DNA from: Thermodesulfomicrobium sp. WS
GTDB taxonomy: Bacteria; Desulfobacterota; Desulfovibrionia; Desulfovibrionales; Desulfomicrobiaceae
Assembly (NCBI RefSeq): GCF_027925145.1
Contig: NZ_AP027130.1
Span: forward strand, 1,116,001-1,180,000
Direction of reading: 5' to 3'
DNA length: 64,000 nt
Positions 41,475 through 53,829 of this stretch are shown in pieces; the stretch's first letter is position 1; each line of letters starts with the position of its first letter. The notes beneath the pieces were generated by a model. It was not told the origin of the DNA and ran no database searches. It saw nothing but the letters and a program-made list of their open reading frames with translations. The translations under genes and the position numbers were made by a program.

Positions 41475-42434
41475 ATGAAAGGAAAGATTTCCAGTTTCGT
41501 GGTGGCCGGCGGGAAGCAGATCGAGCTCGTGGTGCAGGACGACCAGTGCAAGCCGGAGCTGGCCACCAATGCGGCCACGAAGCTGGTCTCCGACGGCGCC
41601 AAGGTGGTCATCGGTCACATCTGCTCGGGCGCGACCAAGGCGGCGCTGCCCATCTATACCGAAGCCAAGGTGATGGTCATTTCGCCTTCTGCCACCAACC
41701 CCGAGCTTACCCAAAGCGGCCAGTATCCCACCTTCTTCCGTACCATTGCCTCGGACGATGCCCAGGCCAAGCTGGGGGTGGACTTTGCCATTGGCAAGCT
41801 GGGTGCCAAAAAGATCGCTGTGCTGCATGACAAAGGCGACTACGGCAAGGGGTACGCGGAGTTTGCCAAGAAGTTCATCGAGGAGGGCGGCAAGGCGCAG
41901 ATCGTGCTCTTCGAAGGCATCACTCCGGGTGCGGTGGATTACTCTGCCGTGGTGCAGAAGATCCGGCAGTCCGGTGCGGACACGGTGATGTTCGGCGGCT
42001 ACCATCCGGAGGCCTCCAAGCTCGTCTCCCAGATCAAGAAAAAACGTATTGAGGTGCATTTCATCTCCGATGACGGCGTGAAGGATGACACCTTCATCAA
42101 GGTGGCGGGCAAAGATGCCGAGGGTGTCTACGCGTCCGGTCCCAAGGACGTCTCCGGCCTGGCCCTGAACAAGCAGGCCATCGAAGCCCACAAGGCCATG
42201 TTCGGCACGGACCCGGGTGCATTCTTCGACTCCGCCTACGCGGCCATGCTGGCGGCGGTGAACGCGGTGGCCAAGGCGGGCTCCACGGACTTCGACGCCA
42301 TGGCCAAAGTCATGCGCTCGGAGAAGGTGGACACCCCGGTGGGGACGATCAAATTTGATGCCCGTGGCGACGCCGAAGGCGTGGGCTTCTCCATGTATCG
42401 GGTGCAAAACGGCAAGTACGTGGAAATGAAATAG
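41475..42434 (+). CDS. livJ: Branched-chain amino acid ABC transporter binding protein, N-terminally deleted
   Basis: A LivJ/LivK periplasmic binding protein of 319 residues; intact homologs have about 370. The first residues MKGKISSFVVA resemble the start of a signal peptide, but the hydrophobic core, the cleavage site and about 45 mature residues (the first strand and ligand-loop region) are missing, and the sequence jumps to GGKQIELVVQDDQCKPE. From there on it is well conserved (GHICSGATKAALP, SPSATNPELTQSG, FFRTIASDDAQ). The ATG has GGAGG upstream, and no missing segment is found in another frame of 41387-41474. The protein as encoded could not be exported normally. Confidence 0.85.
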   Translation: MKGKISSFVVAGGKQIELVVQDDQCKPELATNAATKLVSDGAKVVIGHICSGATKAALPIYTEAKVMVISPSATNPELTQSGQYPTFFRTIASDDAQAKLGVDFAIGKLGAKKIAVLHDKGDYGKGYAEFAKKFIEEGGKAQIVLFEGITPGAVDYSAVVQKIRQSGADTVMFGGYHPEASKLVSQIKKKRIEVHFISDDGVKDDTFIKVAGKDAEGVYASGPKDVSGLALNKQAIEAHKAMFGTDPGAFFDSAYAAMLAAVNAVAKAGSTDFDAMAKVMRSEKVDTPVGTIKFDARGDAEGVGFSMYRVQNGKYVEMK

Positions 42435-42443
42435 TCGCTTCCT

Positions 42444-42468
42444 GAGGGCGGGAGATACTCCCGCCCTC
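42444..42468 (+). repeat. Strong hairpin between livJ and livH
   Basis: A perfect 11-bp inverted repeat GAGGGCGGGAG / CTCCCGCCCTC with a 3-base loop lies 9 bases after the livJ stop, without a T run. It more likely stabilises the 3' end of livJ mRNA and lowers readthrough into livHMGF than fully terminates. The rest of 42469-42538 is leader, ending with AGGAA before the livH ATG. Confidence 0.75.
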
Positions 42469-42538
42469 CTCATTCTGCTCATCATCCCACGGTGAGCGTT
42501 TTTTCTTCATGTAGCGCTGTTTTTCAGGAAATCTATTC

Positions 42539-43447
42539 ATGGATGTACAATATTTTTTTGAACTCTTTTTGAGCGGACTTACCCGCGGATCCATCTATGC
42601 CCTGATCGCCATTGGGTACACCATGGTGTATGGGATCATTGAACTCATCAACTTCGCGCATGGCGAAATCTACATGATTGGGGCGTTTACAGGCCTTATC
42701 GTTGCGGGAATTTTAGGGACCATGGGATTTCCTCTCCCGGCTATTTTGGTATTGGCGGTGCTGGTCTCCATGATTTATTGCGCGGGGTATGGATATACTA
42801 TCGAAAAGATCGCCTACAAACCGCTCCGTCAAGCGGGCCGACTGTCTCCTTTGATTTCCGCCATCGGTATGTCGCTCTTTTTGCAGAACTATGTCATTTT
42901 GGTGCAGACTTCGGACTTTGTTCCATTCCCGTCCTTGATCCCGGAGTTTGCCTTCCTTGAACCCATCGCCCATATTTTCGCCTCTTCGGATTTTCTCATC
43001 GTCGTGGTGAGCGCGGTGCTCATGGCCGGTCTCACCCTGTTCATCAAGTACACCAAGATGGGCAAAGCCATGCGGGCCACGGCCCAGAATCGCAAGATGG
43101 CCATGCTCCTTGGTGTGGACGCGGATCGGGTGATCTCGGTGACCTTCATCATCGGCTCTGCCCTGGCTGCGGTCGGTGGAGTGCTCATTGCCTCTCATGT
43201 GGGCATGGTGAATTTTGCTGTGGGGTTCCTCGCGGGCATCAAGGCCTTCACTGCAGCGGTGTTGGGTGGCATTGGCTCACTTCCTGGCGCTATGTTGGGA
43301 GGGCTGTTCTTGGGACTCTCCGAGAGTTTTGGCGCGGGATATATTTCCAGCGACTATGAGGACGTCTTTGCCTTTTCGTTGCTGGTGATCTTTCTCATTT
43401 TTCGGCCTTCCGGCATCATGGGCAAGGCCAAGGTGGAAAAAGTATAG
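42539..43447 (+). CDS. livH: Branched-chain amino acid ABC permease LivH
   Basis: A 302-residue inner-membrane permease with about eight helices and the family segments GLTRGSIYALIAIGYTMVYG, INFAHGEIYM and the EAA-like NRKMAMLLGVDADRVI. It starts 104 bases after livJ and 2 bases before livM. Confidence 0.95.
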   Translation: MDVQYFFELFLSGLTRGSIYALIAIGYTMVYGIIELINFAHGEIYMIGAFTGLIVAGILGTMGFPLPAILVLAVLVSMIYCAGYGYTIEKIAYKPLRQAGRLSPLISAIGMSLFLQNYVILVQTSDFVPFPSLIPEFAFLEPIAHIFASSDFLIVVVSAVLMAGLTLFIKYTKMGKAMRATAQNRKMAMLLGVDADRVISVTFIIGSALAAVGGVLIASHVGMVNFAVGFLAGIKAFTAAVLGGIGSLPGAMLGGLFLGLSESFGAGYISSDYEDVFAFSLLVIFLIFRPSGIMGKAKVEKV

Positions 43448-43449
43448 TC

Positions 43450-44664
43450 ATGGTGGCACGTGAATTTCTCAAATCGTTGGGCGTCAGCCTGTGGTTTATG
43501 GTCCTCACCTTTCCTTTGGTGGTGGTGCGGGTAAACACCATTGAGAACACCATTCAATGGCGGTGGGTGAACCTTGCGGTCGTGGGTGTCGGTGCCTTTG
43601 TCCTTTCGGCGCTGTGGCGCTGGGCCCTTGCCCGGCGGGAGAATATGCAGCGCAGTGCCGACGCGCGGGGCGGGCGAGGCGCCCTGCGCCCTTGGGAGTC
43701 TGCGGCATGGGTGCGCCCCTTGGGCGCAGGACTCCTGGTGATTTTCCTGGCGATTCCCTGGTTCGTCTCCACCTATCAGACCAATATCCTCATTTCCTTT
43801 TTTCTCTATGTGATGCTGGGTATTGGGCTCAACATCGTGGTGGGCGTCGCTGGGCTCCTTTTTCTGGGCTACGCGGCCTTTTATGCCATCGGCGCCTACG
43901 CCTACGCCTTGCTCAACCATTATTTCGGGTGGGGATTTTGGACCGTGCTGCCCATCGGGGGCGTGCTCGCCGCTGTGGCTGGTGTGCTGCTTGCCTTTCC
44001 GGTGCTGCGGCTGCGGGGCGACTATCTGGCCATCGTCACCCTCGGTTTTGGGGAGATCGTTCGGCTGGTCTTGGAAAATTGGAGTGCGCTGACAGGCGGT
44101 CCTTCCGGGATTTCCAATATCGATCGCCCTGGGCTCTTTGGTCAGGAAATGACTGTGGCTGGCACCAATATTTACATCTACTATATTGTGTTCGTGGCCG
44201 CAGTGTTGACCCTGGTGGTGGCGGAGCGCCTGAAGGATTCCCGTGTCGGGCGCGCACTGCAAGCATTGCGTGAGGATGAAGTGGCCTGCCAGGCCATGGG
44301 TATCGACCGCGTGACAGTCAAACTCATGGCCTTTGGGTTGGGCACGGCCTGGGCAGGATTTGCGGGCGTCATCTTTGCCGCCAAGACCACATTCATCAAT
44401 CCGGCCAGTTTTACGTTTTTCGAGTCGGCCATCATCCTCTCCATCGTGGTGCTGGGAGGCATGGGATCCAATTGGGGCGTCATTCTCGGCGCCGCGTTTT
44501 TGGTGCTGCTGCCTGAGTATATGCGCGCCTTCTCGGAATACCGGATGATCCTCTTTGCGGCAGCCATGGTCCTCATGATGGTCTTTCGTCCTCAAGGCAT
44601 GATCCCTGCGCGAAGCAAGCAGTACCGCATCGTGGACCGGGAACTTGAGCTGAGTGGAGAGTAG
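43450..44664 (+). CDS. livM: Branched-chain amino acid ABC permease LivM
   Basis: A 404-residue permease, partner of LivH. About 95 residues with two extra helices and an Arg-rich loop precede the conserved core (LNIVVGVAGLLFLGYAAFYAIGAY). The EAA loop is REDEVACQAMGIDRVTVK. The N-terminal extension is typical of proteobacterial LivM. Confidence 0.95.
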   Translation: MVAREFLKSLGVSLWFMVLTFPLVVVRVNTIENTIQWRWVNLAVVGVGAFVLSALWRWALARRENMQRSADARGGRGALRPWESAAWVRPLGAGLLVIFLAIPWFVSTYQTNILISFFLYVMLGIGLNIVVGVAGLLFLGYAAFYAIGAYAYALLNHYFGWGFWTVLPIGGVLAAVAGVLLAFPVLRLRGDYLAIVTLGFGEIVRLVLENWSALTGGPSGISNIDRPGLFGQEMTVAGTNIYIYYIVFVAAVLTLVVAERLKDSRVGRALQALREDEVACQAMGIDRVTVKLMAFGLGTAWAGFAGVIFAAKTTFINPASFTFFESAIILSIVVLGGMGSNWGVILGAAFLVLLPEYMRAFSEYRMILFAAAMVLMMVFRPQGMIPARSKQYRIVDRELELSGE

Positions 44665-44667
44665 TCG

Positions 44668-45448
44668 ATGGAATCGGTTTTGGATGTCCGTTCCGTGTCC
44701 ATGAACTTTGGAGGGCTGCGCGCTTTGAACGACGTGACCGTCGTGGTGCGCGATGGGGAGATCGTCTCCCTCATCGGCCCCAATGGCGCGGGGAAGACCA
44801 CGTTTTTCAATTGTGTGACGAGTATCTACACCCCCACGGAAGGGGAGGTGTATTTCACCCCTAGGGGAAGCGCGCCGGTGCGCATCGGCGGTATGAAACC
44901 CAACGCCGTCACTGCCCTGGGCATGGCCCGTACCTTTCAAAATATCCGCCTGTTCCAGAACATGAGTGTTTTGGAAAACGTCATGGTGGCGCGCCATTGC
45001 CGCACCAAGGCCGGCATCTTTGGCGCGGTGTTCCGGCCAGGCTGGGTGCGCCGGGAAGAGGCGGAGATCGTCGAGAAGAGCTATGCGCTGCTCAAGGCCC
45101 TGGGGCTGCACCGTTGGTACAACGAACTGGCCGCCAACCTCCCGTATGGCCAGCAGCGCCGCCTGGAAATCGCCCGCGCTTTGGCCACCGAACCCCGTCT
45201 GCTTCTGCTCGATGAGCCGGCGGCGGGCATGAACCCCCAGGAGACTGCCGCTCTCAAGGAGTTGGTGCTCCAGATCCGCGATCAATTTGGTCTGACGATT
45301 TTGCTCATCGAGCACGACATGAGTATGGTGATGTCCATTTCGGAACGTATTTACGTCATGGAATATGGCTGCCTCATTGCCGAAGGCACCCCGGAAGCAG
45401 TGAGCCACGACCCCCGGGTCATCAAGGCCTATCTCGGGGAGGTGGAGC

Positions 45449-45456
<8 letters not shown>
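44668..45456 (+). CDS. livG: Branched-chain amino acid ABC ATPase LivG
   Basis: A 262-residue ATPase: Walker A GPNGAGKTT, family segment ARTFQNIRLFQNMSVLENVMV, signature LPYGQQRRLEIARAL, Walker B LLLLDEPAAGMNP and switch EHDM. It overlaps livF by 8 bases. Confidence 0.96.
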
Positions 45457-47633
<2,177 letters not shown>

Positions 47634-47645
47634 CGGGAGCGCGGT

Positions 47646-49187
47646 ATGGACGTGGAGAAAGTTGTCATCGTTGATTTTGGCTCCCAGTATACGCAGCTCA
47701 TTGCCCGGCGGGTGCGGGAAGCAGGGGTCTATTCGGAGATCCATCCGTGCACGATCCCCTTGGCGGAGATCGCCGCCATGCGCCCGGCGGCCATCATCCT
47801 CTCGGGAGGGCCGGCATCGGTCCATGCGCCGGATGCGCCGACCATCGATCCGCACGTCTTCGAGATGGGCGTGCCGGTGCTCGGCATTTGCTACGGCATG
47901 CAGCTCATGGCCAAGCTTTTGGGCGGTCAGGTGGTCCCTTCCACGGACCGGGAATACGGCCGCAGCGAGCTTTCCTTCGCGGCCCCGTGTCCGCTGTGGG
48001 CAGGGATTGAAGAGCAGCCGCTCACGGTGTGGATGTCGCATGGCGATACCGTGCTGCAGATGCCGCCGGGGTTTGTGGTGACCGCCAGCACGCCGTCGGT
48101 GGCGATAGCCTCCATGGCGTGCGTGGAGCGCCGCTTGTATGCCGTGCAGTTTCATCCCGAGGTGGCCCACTCCGAGCGGGGCAGCGACATCCTGCGCAAC
48201 TTCCTCTTCGAGGTGGCGGGGCTTTCGGCCTCCTGGACCATGGCCTCGTTCGTGGAAGAGGCCATCCGTGCGGCCAAAGAGCGCATTGGCGACGCCCAGG
48301 TGGTCTGCGGTCTGTCGGGCGGCATCGACTCCACAGTGGCGGCAGTGCTGCTGTCCCGCGCCATCGGCAAGCATCTGCATTGCATCTTTGTGGACAACGG
48401 GCTTTTGCGCGCCGGGGAAGGGGACGAGGTCATCGGCTATTTGCAGCGCCATTTCGACTTGAATCTCCACTTCGTCCAGGCGCAGGAGACGTTTCTTTCC
48501 CGCCTGGCGGGCGTGGAAGATCCGGAGCGCAAACGCAAGATCATCGGTCATACTTTCATCGAGGTGTTCGAGGCCGAGGCGCGCAAGATCCAAGGCGTGC
48601 GCTTTCTCGCCCAAGGCACCTTGTACCCAGACGTCATTGAATCCGTGAGCTTCAAAGGCCCCTCGGCGGTCATCAAGAGCCATCACAACGTGGGCGGACT
48701 CCCCGAGACCATGGCCTTGGAGCTCGTGGAGCCGCTGCGCGAGCTCTTCAAGGACGAGGTACGCAAGGTGGCTCAGGAGCTGGGGTTGCCGGATTTTCTC
48801 ATTTGGCGGCACCCCTTCCCGGGGCCTGGACTGGCCATCCGCATCATCGGCGAAGTGACTCGGGAGCGCCTGGAGATTTTGCGCCAGGCGGACCGCATCG
48901 TGCAGCACGAGCTTGCGGCCTCCGGTTGGTATTCCAAGGTGTGGCAGGGCTTTGCCGTGCTGCTGCCTTTGAAGACCGTCGGCGTCATGGGGGACGAACG
49001 CACCTACGAGCATGTGGTGGCCTTGCGCATCGTGGATTCCCTGGATGCCATGACTGCGGACTGGACGCGGCTGCCGAGCGAAATCCTGGCGCGTATGTCC
49101 ACGCGCATCATCAACGAGGTCAAGGGCGTCAACCGCGTGGTCTACGACATCTCGTCCAAACCGCCGAGCACCATTGAGTGGGAGTAA
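47646..49187 (+). CDS. guaA: GMP synthase (glutamine-hydrolysing)
   Basis: Converts XMP to GMP. The 513-residue two-domain protein has a class I glutamine amidotransferase (catalytic Cys in GICYGMQ, His-Pro-Glu in FHPEVAHSE), an ATP pyrophosphatase loop GLSGGIDST and the C-terminal dimerisation domain ending KPPSTIEWE. Forms a guaBA pair. Confidence 0.97.
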   Translation: MDVEKVVIVDFGSQYTQLIARRVREAGVYSEIHPCTIPLAEIAAMRPAAIILSGGPASVHAPDAPTIDPHVFEMGVPVLGICYGMQLMAKLLGGQVVPSTDREYGRSELSFAAPCPLWAGIEEQPLTVWMSHGDTVLQMPPGFVVTASTPSVAIASMACVERRLYAVQFHPEVAHSERGSDILRNFLFEVAGLSASWTMASFVEEAIRAAKERIGDAQVVCGLSGGIDSTVAAVLLSRAIGKHLHCIFVDNGLLRAGEGDEVIGYLQRHFDLNLHFVQAQETFLSRLAGVEDPERKRKIIGHTFIEVFEAEARKIQGVRFLAQGTLYPDVIESVSFKGPSAVIKSHHNVGGLPETMALELVEPLRELFKDEVRKVAQELGLPDFLIWRHPFPGPGLAIRIIGEVTRERLEILRQADRIVQHELAASGWYSKVWQGFAVLLPLKTVGVMGDERTYEHVVALRIVDSLDAMTADWTRLPSEILARMSTRIINEVKGVNRVVYDISSKPPSTIEWE

Positions 49188-49200
49188 GGGGAGAGCGTCT

Positions 49201-49533
49201 ATGTTTGGCATCGGTTCCACAGAGATCTTGGTCATTTTGTTGGTGGCGCTCATTGTCCTTGGGCCGTCCAAACTGCCGGATGTGGCCAAGTCCATCGGGA
49301 AGGCCTTGGGTGAGTTTCGGCGGGTGACCACCGACGTCAAGCGCACCATCGAGATGGAGGCCGAGGCCGCGGAGCAAAAGGCCAAGGCCGAGGCCGCCCG
49401 CAAAGAGCTTTTCGGGGATGGCAAGGGGCCGCAGCCCGGCACCGCGGGGACGGCAGCCTCGCCTGAGGCCACGACGACGGCTGCAAAGACCCCAGAGGCG
49501 GCGGCGCCAACCACGGAGGATACAACCGCATGA
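49201..49533 (+). CDS. tatB: Sec-independent translocase protein TatA/TatB
   Basis: A 110-residue protein: one N-terminal membrane helix (FGIGSTEILVILLVALIVLGP), hinge Gly-Pro, amphipathic helix (KLPDVAKSIGKALGEFRRV), a charged coiled region and an Ala/Thr-rich tail. The FGIGSTE head with Glu at position 8 favours TatB over TatA. It overlaps tatC by ATGA. Confidence 0.88.
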   Translation: MFGIGSTEILVILLVALIVLGPSKLPDVAKSIGKALGEFRRVTTDVKRTIEMEAEAAEQKAKAEAARKELFGDGKGPQPGTAGTAASPEATTTAAKTPEAAAPTTEDTTA

Positions 49534-50393
49534 GCGAGGGCTTGCGCGTTCCAGAGGACCACGAGCATCGGGACATGGTTGATGGGCCGGCTCCTGAACT
49601 CCCCGAAGATGCGTCATTGACGGAACCCACCGATGACGATGCCGCAAATCCCCATGCGGAAATGACCTTTACCCAACACTTGGAGGAGCTGCGCACGCGG
49701 CTCGTGCGGAGCTTCATTGCCATCGGTGTTGGATTTCTTGCCTGCTACGGCTTTGCCGAGGACCTGTTCCATCTCCTCATGCGGCCGCTTCTGGACGTCC
49801 TTTTGCCCACCGGTGGGACCCTCATCTATACCGCCCTTCCTGAGGCCTTTTTTACCTACGTCAAAACCGCGGCATTGGCGGGGTTTTTCGTGGCAAGCCC
49901 GTATGTATTCTACCAAATGTGGCTCTTTGTGGCGCCAGGACTCTATGAGTCCGAGCGCAAGTATTTGATCCCCATTGCCTTGTTGTCCGCCATATTCTTT
50001 GTCGTGGGGGCGTGTTTTGGGTATTTCGTAGTCTTCCCCTATGGATTTGAGTTTTTTGTGGGCTACGCCACGGATATCGTCAAGCCCATGCCTTCCCTCA
50101 GTGAGTATTTCAGCTTTGCCGTGCAGATGCTCATCGCCTTTGGAGTGATCTTTGAGCTGCCACTGGTGATCTTTTTCCTGGCCCGCCTTGGCGTCGTGAC
50201 GGGCAAATGGCTGCGGCAACAACAGAAATATGCCGTGTTGGTGATCTTTATCGTGGCCGCCATCCTCACCCCGCCCGATGTGGTCTCGCAGCTCCTCATG
50301 GCTGCCCCGTTGCTCGTGCTGTACGAAATTGGCGTTTGGGTGGCGTATCTCTTTGGCACGAAGAAACCTCTCCCTGAGGAGGAGGCCGCATGA
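49530..50393 (+). CDS. tatC: Sec-independent translocase protein TatC
   Basis: Twin-arginine signal receptor with six helices, 287 residues. The conserved HLEELRTRL is at about 50-58 after an acidic, Pro-rich N-terminal extension of about 43 residues. Other family segments are [25 protein letters not shown] and FGVIFELP. It exports folded proteins, such as hydrogenase-type enzymes and possibly ApbE here. It overlaps hisB by ATGA. Confidence 0.95.
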   Translation: MSEGLRVPEDHEHRDMVDGPAPELPEDASLTEPTDDDAANPHAEMTFTQHLEELRTRLVRSFIAIGVGFLACYGFAEDLFHLLMRPLLDVLLPTGGTLIYTALPEAFFTYVKTAALAGFFVASPYVFYQMWLFVAPGLYESERKYLIPIALLSAIFFVVGACFGYFVVFPYGFEFFVGYATDIVKPMPSLSEYFSFAVQMLIAFGVIFELPLVIFFLARLGVVTGKWLRQQQKYAVLVIFIVAAILTPPDVVSQLLMAAPLLVLYEIGVWVAYLFGTKKPLPEEEAA

Positions 50394-50980
50394 GCCGTCA
50401 TGCCAATATCCGCCGTCGCACCACGGAAACCGCTATCGAGGTGGAGCTTTGTCTCGATGGTCAGGGCCGAGCGACGGTTGCCACCGGCTATGCCTTTGCC
50501 GACCATATGCTCACCTTGTGTGCCCATTGGGCGGGGTTTGACCTCGCGGTGCGTGCCGAGGGCGATCTCGCCATTGATGCCCACCATACGGTGGAGGACG
50601 TGGGCTTGTGCTTGGGGGACGCCATGCGGGAGGCCTTGGGCGATCGCATCGGTATCGCCCGGGTAGGAGCGGCCTTCGTCCCCATGGATGAGGCCCTGGC
50701 GCGGGTAGTGGTGGATTTTTCCGGTCGGCCCTACCTGGTGGTGCGGGGGATGGAGATATTGCCGCCCATGGTCGCGGGCGAAGAGGCCGACTTGTGGCGG
50801 GAGTTTTGGAAGAGCTTTGCCGTTCGGGCCGGCTGCAATCTGCATGTGGAACTCTGTTACGGCACCAATGCCCATCATGTGCTGGAAGCCGCCTTCAAGG
50901 CCATGGGCCTTGCCCTGCGGCAGGCCGTGCGGCCGGAGCGCTCCGGCGTGCTGAGTACCAAGGGAGGGTTGGACGTATGA
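50390..50980 (+). CDS. hisB: Imidazoleglycerol-phosphate dehydratase
   Basis: Sixth step of histidine synthesis. The 196-residue protein has Mn-binding motifs [30 protein letters not shown] and [12 protein letters not shown], and ends TKGGLDV. Monofunctional form without the phosphatase domain. It overlaps the next lipoprotein gene by ATGA. Confidence 0.95.
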   Translation: MSRHANIRRRTTETAIEVELCLDGQGRATVATGYAFADHMLTLCAHWAGFDLAVRAEGDLAIDAHHTVEDVGLCLGDAMREALGDRIGIARVGAAFVPMDEALARVVVDFSGRPYLVVRGMEILPPMVAGEEADLWREFWKSFAVRAGCNLHVELCYGTNAHHVLEAAFKAMGLALRQAVRPERSGVLSTKGGLDV

Positions 50981-51603
50981 AAAAGATCTTGGTTCTTTTG
51001 GGCATGATTCTCCTTGCCGCCTGCGCTCCCAGGGTCACCATGCCGCCCATGCCGGAGACTGCCCGCATGGCAGTGGCGGCTCCGGTGCTCCCGCAGGCGG
51101 ATTGGGAGCTTTTGGCCGGGGTGCTGCCCCAAGAAAAGGTCGTCCTGCGCGCCGAGGACCGGGCTGCGCTCACCCAGATCCTTCTCGATGAGGCGGCCAA
51201 GCGTCCGCGCCCGGTGATTGCGCCGCAGGTGGTTGCAGGATGTGCGGAGCAGGTGTTGGCACAGACCACGGAAGGCCGTCGCCTGGATGCCGTGCGCTAC
51301 TGGCAGGAGGTGGGGCGCTGCGCGGAGGCGGACTTCGTGCTCGTGCCTTTTGTGCTCTTTTGGGAGGACCGTATTGGTGGTGAGTGGGGTGTTGAGCGGC
51401 CCGCCCACGTGATTCTGGACCTCTATGTGGTGGAGACCGCCTCAGGTGCGGTGCGGCGTTTCCACTACGAGGAAGAGCAGCGCGGACTGGTGGAGAACCT
51501 TTTCTTGGCGGGAAAGTTTGCCCGCCGTCAGGGCCGGTGGCTTTCTGCCGGGGAGTTGGCGCGGGAGGCCGTGGCACAAGGATTTCGCGAATTGGGGCTG
51601 TAA
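50977..51603 (+). CDS. Unknown lipoprotein
   Basis: A 208-residue protein with a clear lipoprotein signal ([15 protein letters not shown], Cys 16). The mature part contains two Cys in VAGCAEQVL and [11 protein letters not shown], then [14 protein letters not shown] and [16 protein letters not shown] strands and [10 protein letters not shown]. This resembles periplasmic proteins with a GNA1162/CsgG-like beta fold, but I cannot assign a family. It is inserted between hisB and hisA with tight coupling, so it is co-expressed with histidine biosynthesis genes. Confidence 0.78.
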   Translation: MKKILVLLGMILLAACAPRVTMPPMPETARMAVAAPVLPQADWELLAGVLPQEKVVLRAEDRAALTQILLDEAAKRPRPVIAPQVVAGCAEQVLAQTTEGRRLDAVRYWQEVGRCAEADFVLVPFVLFWEDRIGGEWGVERPAHVILDLYVVETASGAVRRFHYEEEQRGLVENLFLAGKFARRQGRWLSAGELAREAVAQGFRELGL

Positions 51604-51612
51604 GGGGTTGGC

Positions 51613-52368
51613 ATGATTGTTTTTCCTGCGGTGGACATCAAGGACGGCCGCTGCGTGCGCCTGCGCCAGGGGGAGGCCCATCAGGTGACGGTCTTTGGCG
51701 AAGACCCGGTGGCCATGGCGCTCCATTGGCAAGACCAGGGGGCGCGTTGGCTCCATGTGGTGGATTTGGATGGGGCGTTCAGCGGCGAGCCCCGCAACCG
51801 GGACCTCATCGCCCGGTTGTGTGCGGCGGTGTCCATCCCTGTGCAGCTCGGCGGCGGCATCCGCAGCCGGGAAGTGGCCCAGGCCTATTTCGATGCCGGG
51901 GTCACGCGGCTCATCATCGGTACCATCGCCCTGGAGGACCCGGAGCTTTTCGCCGCCCTTTGCGCGGCATTTCCCGGACGTATCGGGGTCTCCTTGGACG
52001 CCCGCGACGGTCGGCTCAAGACCAAGGGCTGGGTGGCGGATGCCGGGCTCACGGTGGAGGATGTGCTCCCCCGCCTCGAGGCGGCGGGGGCGGCCTTCGT
52101 GGTGTACACCGATATCAGTCGCGACGGCATGGGAAGCGGTGTAGACCCGTCGTGCTATGCACGGCTGCTTTCCCTGACGCGCCTGCCGGTCATCGCTGCC
52201 GGCGGGGTGACGACATTGGTTGATATTCAGCGGTTGTATCCCTTGTGCGCCCAGGGGCTTCAGGGCGCGGTCACCGGCAAGGCCATCTATACAGGTACTC
52301 TTGACCTCGCGGAAGTCATGGCCTGGATCGCCGCCCAGGAAAGCGCTGGCGAATCCTCGCCGCAGTAG
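51613..52368 (+). CDS. hisA: ProFAR isomerase
   Basis: Amadori isomerisation in histidine synthesis. The 251-residue TIM barrel has catalytic Asp in [14 protein letters not shown] and in [12 protein letters not shown], and phosphate loops LGGGIRS and AAGGVTT. It is the last gene of the run; the 93-base gap to the convergent ferredoxin gene shows no T-tailed terminator. Confidence 0.95.
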   Translation: MIVFPAVDIKDGRCVRLRQGEAHQVTVFGEDPVAMALHWQDQGARWLHVVDLDGAFSGEPRNRDLIARLCAAVSIPVQLGGGIRSREVAQAYFDAGVTRLIIGTIALEDPELFAALCAAFPGRIGVSLDARDGRLKTKGWVADAGLTVEDVLPRLEAAGAAFVVYTDISRDGMGSGVDPSCYARLLSLTRLPVIAAGGVTTLVDIQRLYPLCAQGLQGAVTGKAIYTGTLDLAEVMAWIAAQESAGESSPQ

Positions 52369-52461
52369 GGGCTGATGGCGCTCTCAATGCGTGCGGCGCC
52401 ACCTCGCTGCCCTGGCCGATCCAGGCGTCGAGGCAGTAGGCGGCTGATGGCGCCTGAGATG

Positions 52462-53796
52462 CTAGATGCGTGCGACTGCCAGGAACACGGCGTGCAGGCT
52501 CGCCGCCAGGCAGGTGAAGGCCAGGCGGGCTGTCTTGGGGGCGAGACCAAGATAGGCGTATTCCATGGCCCCGTGAGGGCAGGCGCGCACGCAGTCGCCG
52601 CAGAGGCTGCACGGGAGCCCGGGCCGGCCTTTTTTGAGGTCCTGAATGCTCAGCGCGTTGTAGCGGCAGGTGGGAAGGCAGCGGCCGCAACGGGTGCAGG
52701 CGGTGGTGATGCGCAGGCGCCAGGGAAGCAGGCGCCCCATCAGATTGGCCACCAGTCCCATGGGGCACCAGAGGGTGCAATGCACCATGGTGCCGAGACG
52801 CCGGGAGGCCAGCACCATGACCGCTACGCCGCCGACGCCAAAAAGACCTGCCCCAAGAAGCGCGGTGCTCGTGGCAGCGCCGCTGGCGCGCAGCACTGCC
52901 GGGACGAGTATCGTGAGCACCAAGATTCCCATCCGTGCTTTGGGGGCCCAGGCCGGAAGTCGGCGTGGCCGTTGGGGCCCCAGGCGCGCCATGGTGTGGT
53001 CCCAGGCGCCGATGTAGCAGAGGTGGCTGCACCAGGCCGGCCCCACGAGCAGGATGCTTGCGCCAAAAAGAAGCAGCATGAAGATCCCGTGGCCCCGATA
53101 GATCGGGCCGGCGAGGATGAGCGCAGGGATGGGCAGGTGCAGCGCGCCGGTCATGAGGAAGATGCCCCATCCCGCAAGTCCCAAGAAGAGTTGTCCAAAG
53201 AACACCAGGCTGAAAAGGGCCCAAATGCGGGCACGAAGCATGGACCCTCGTGGTCCGAGCAGGCCGCCGGTGACCCAGGCCGCATAGAGGCCGAAGGCCA
53301 CTTCCCACCAGGGGGCTGAGCCCGGCAGGAACCGCTCCCCCAAAAGGAGCGGCATGGGGGCCTTGGCCTGTGCGACGCGAAGGGTTCCCCACACCAGGAC
53401 AAAGGCGAAGGTTTTCGTCCATGCCGGGCCGTCCAGGGGGCCGAAGTCGTCGCCGGCGCGGGTGCGGGCAGCGCTGAAGGCCGCCGCGACGAAGGCAAGG
53501 CTCACGCTACCCATGATGAGGATAAGCCGCAGCCACGGAAGGTTTTGAGCAGCGCGCATCAAGGCGAACTCCACGCCCAAGTGGGCCCAGAAGACGCCTC
53601 CTGCGGCAAAAAGCAGGAGCGCCAAGGGGCGCGGCAGCAGGCGCGGCGCGAGGGCCGCGGCAAGGCCCAGGGTGGCGCATGCCGCTGCCTGGCCGGGGGC
53701 GTTCCAGCGCAGGAAGTGGGCGGCGGTCAGGAGGGCGAGCCCAAGGCTGAGGACGCGCAGCCCCATGGAGGGGAAGGAAGAAGTGTGCGCCTGCAT
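52462..53796 (-). CDS. NapH/YccM-like membrane polyferredoxin
   Basis: A membrane Fe-S protein of about 444 residues with some ten helices, the NapH-type Cys motifs (PAWCSHLCYIGAWDH near 260 and CTLWCPMG near 345), and two C-terminal 4Fe-4S motifs CTRCGRCLPTC and CSLCGDCVRACP. Such proteins pass electrons from the quinone pool to periplasmic reductases. No reductase gene is adjacent. ATG 53796 has no clear ribosome site; ATG 53766 and a TTG at 53844 are alternatives. A TTTGAC-N4-GTCAAA box lies upstream. Confidence 0.83.
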   Translation of the reverse strand: MQAHTSSFPSMGLRVLSLGLALLTAAHFLRWNAPGQAAACATLGLAAALAPRLLPRPLALLLFAAGGVFWAHLGVEFALMRAAQNLPWLRLILIMGSVSLAFVAAAFSAARTRAGDDFGPLDGPAWTKTFAFVLVWGTLRVAQAKAPMPLLLGERFLPGSAPWWEVAFGLYAAWVTGGLLGPRGSMLRARIWALFSLVFFGQLFLGLAGWGIFLMTGALHLPIPALILAGPIYRGHGIFMLLLFGASILLVGPAWCSHLCYIGAWDHTMARLGPQRPRRLPAWAPKARMGILVLTILVPAVLRASGAATSTALLGAGLFGVGGVAVMVLASRRLGTMVHCTLWCPMGLVANLMGRLLPWRLRITTACTRCGRCLPTCRYNALSIQDLKKGRPGLPCSLCGDCVRACPHGAMEYAYLGLAPKTARLAFTCLAASLHAVFLAVARI

Positions 53797-53829
53797 GAGG
53801 GGCTGATGCGTGCTTCTCCGTATTTTGCC

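Noticed and set aside
52370-52453. 12-base direct repeat GGCTGATGGCGC (52370-52381 and 52442-52453) between hisA and the ferredoxin gene
   Set aside because: Only two copies, short and GC-rich; no sign of a mobile element or attachment site.
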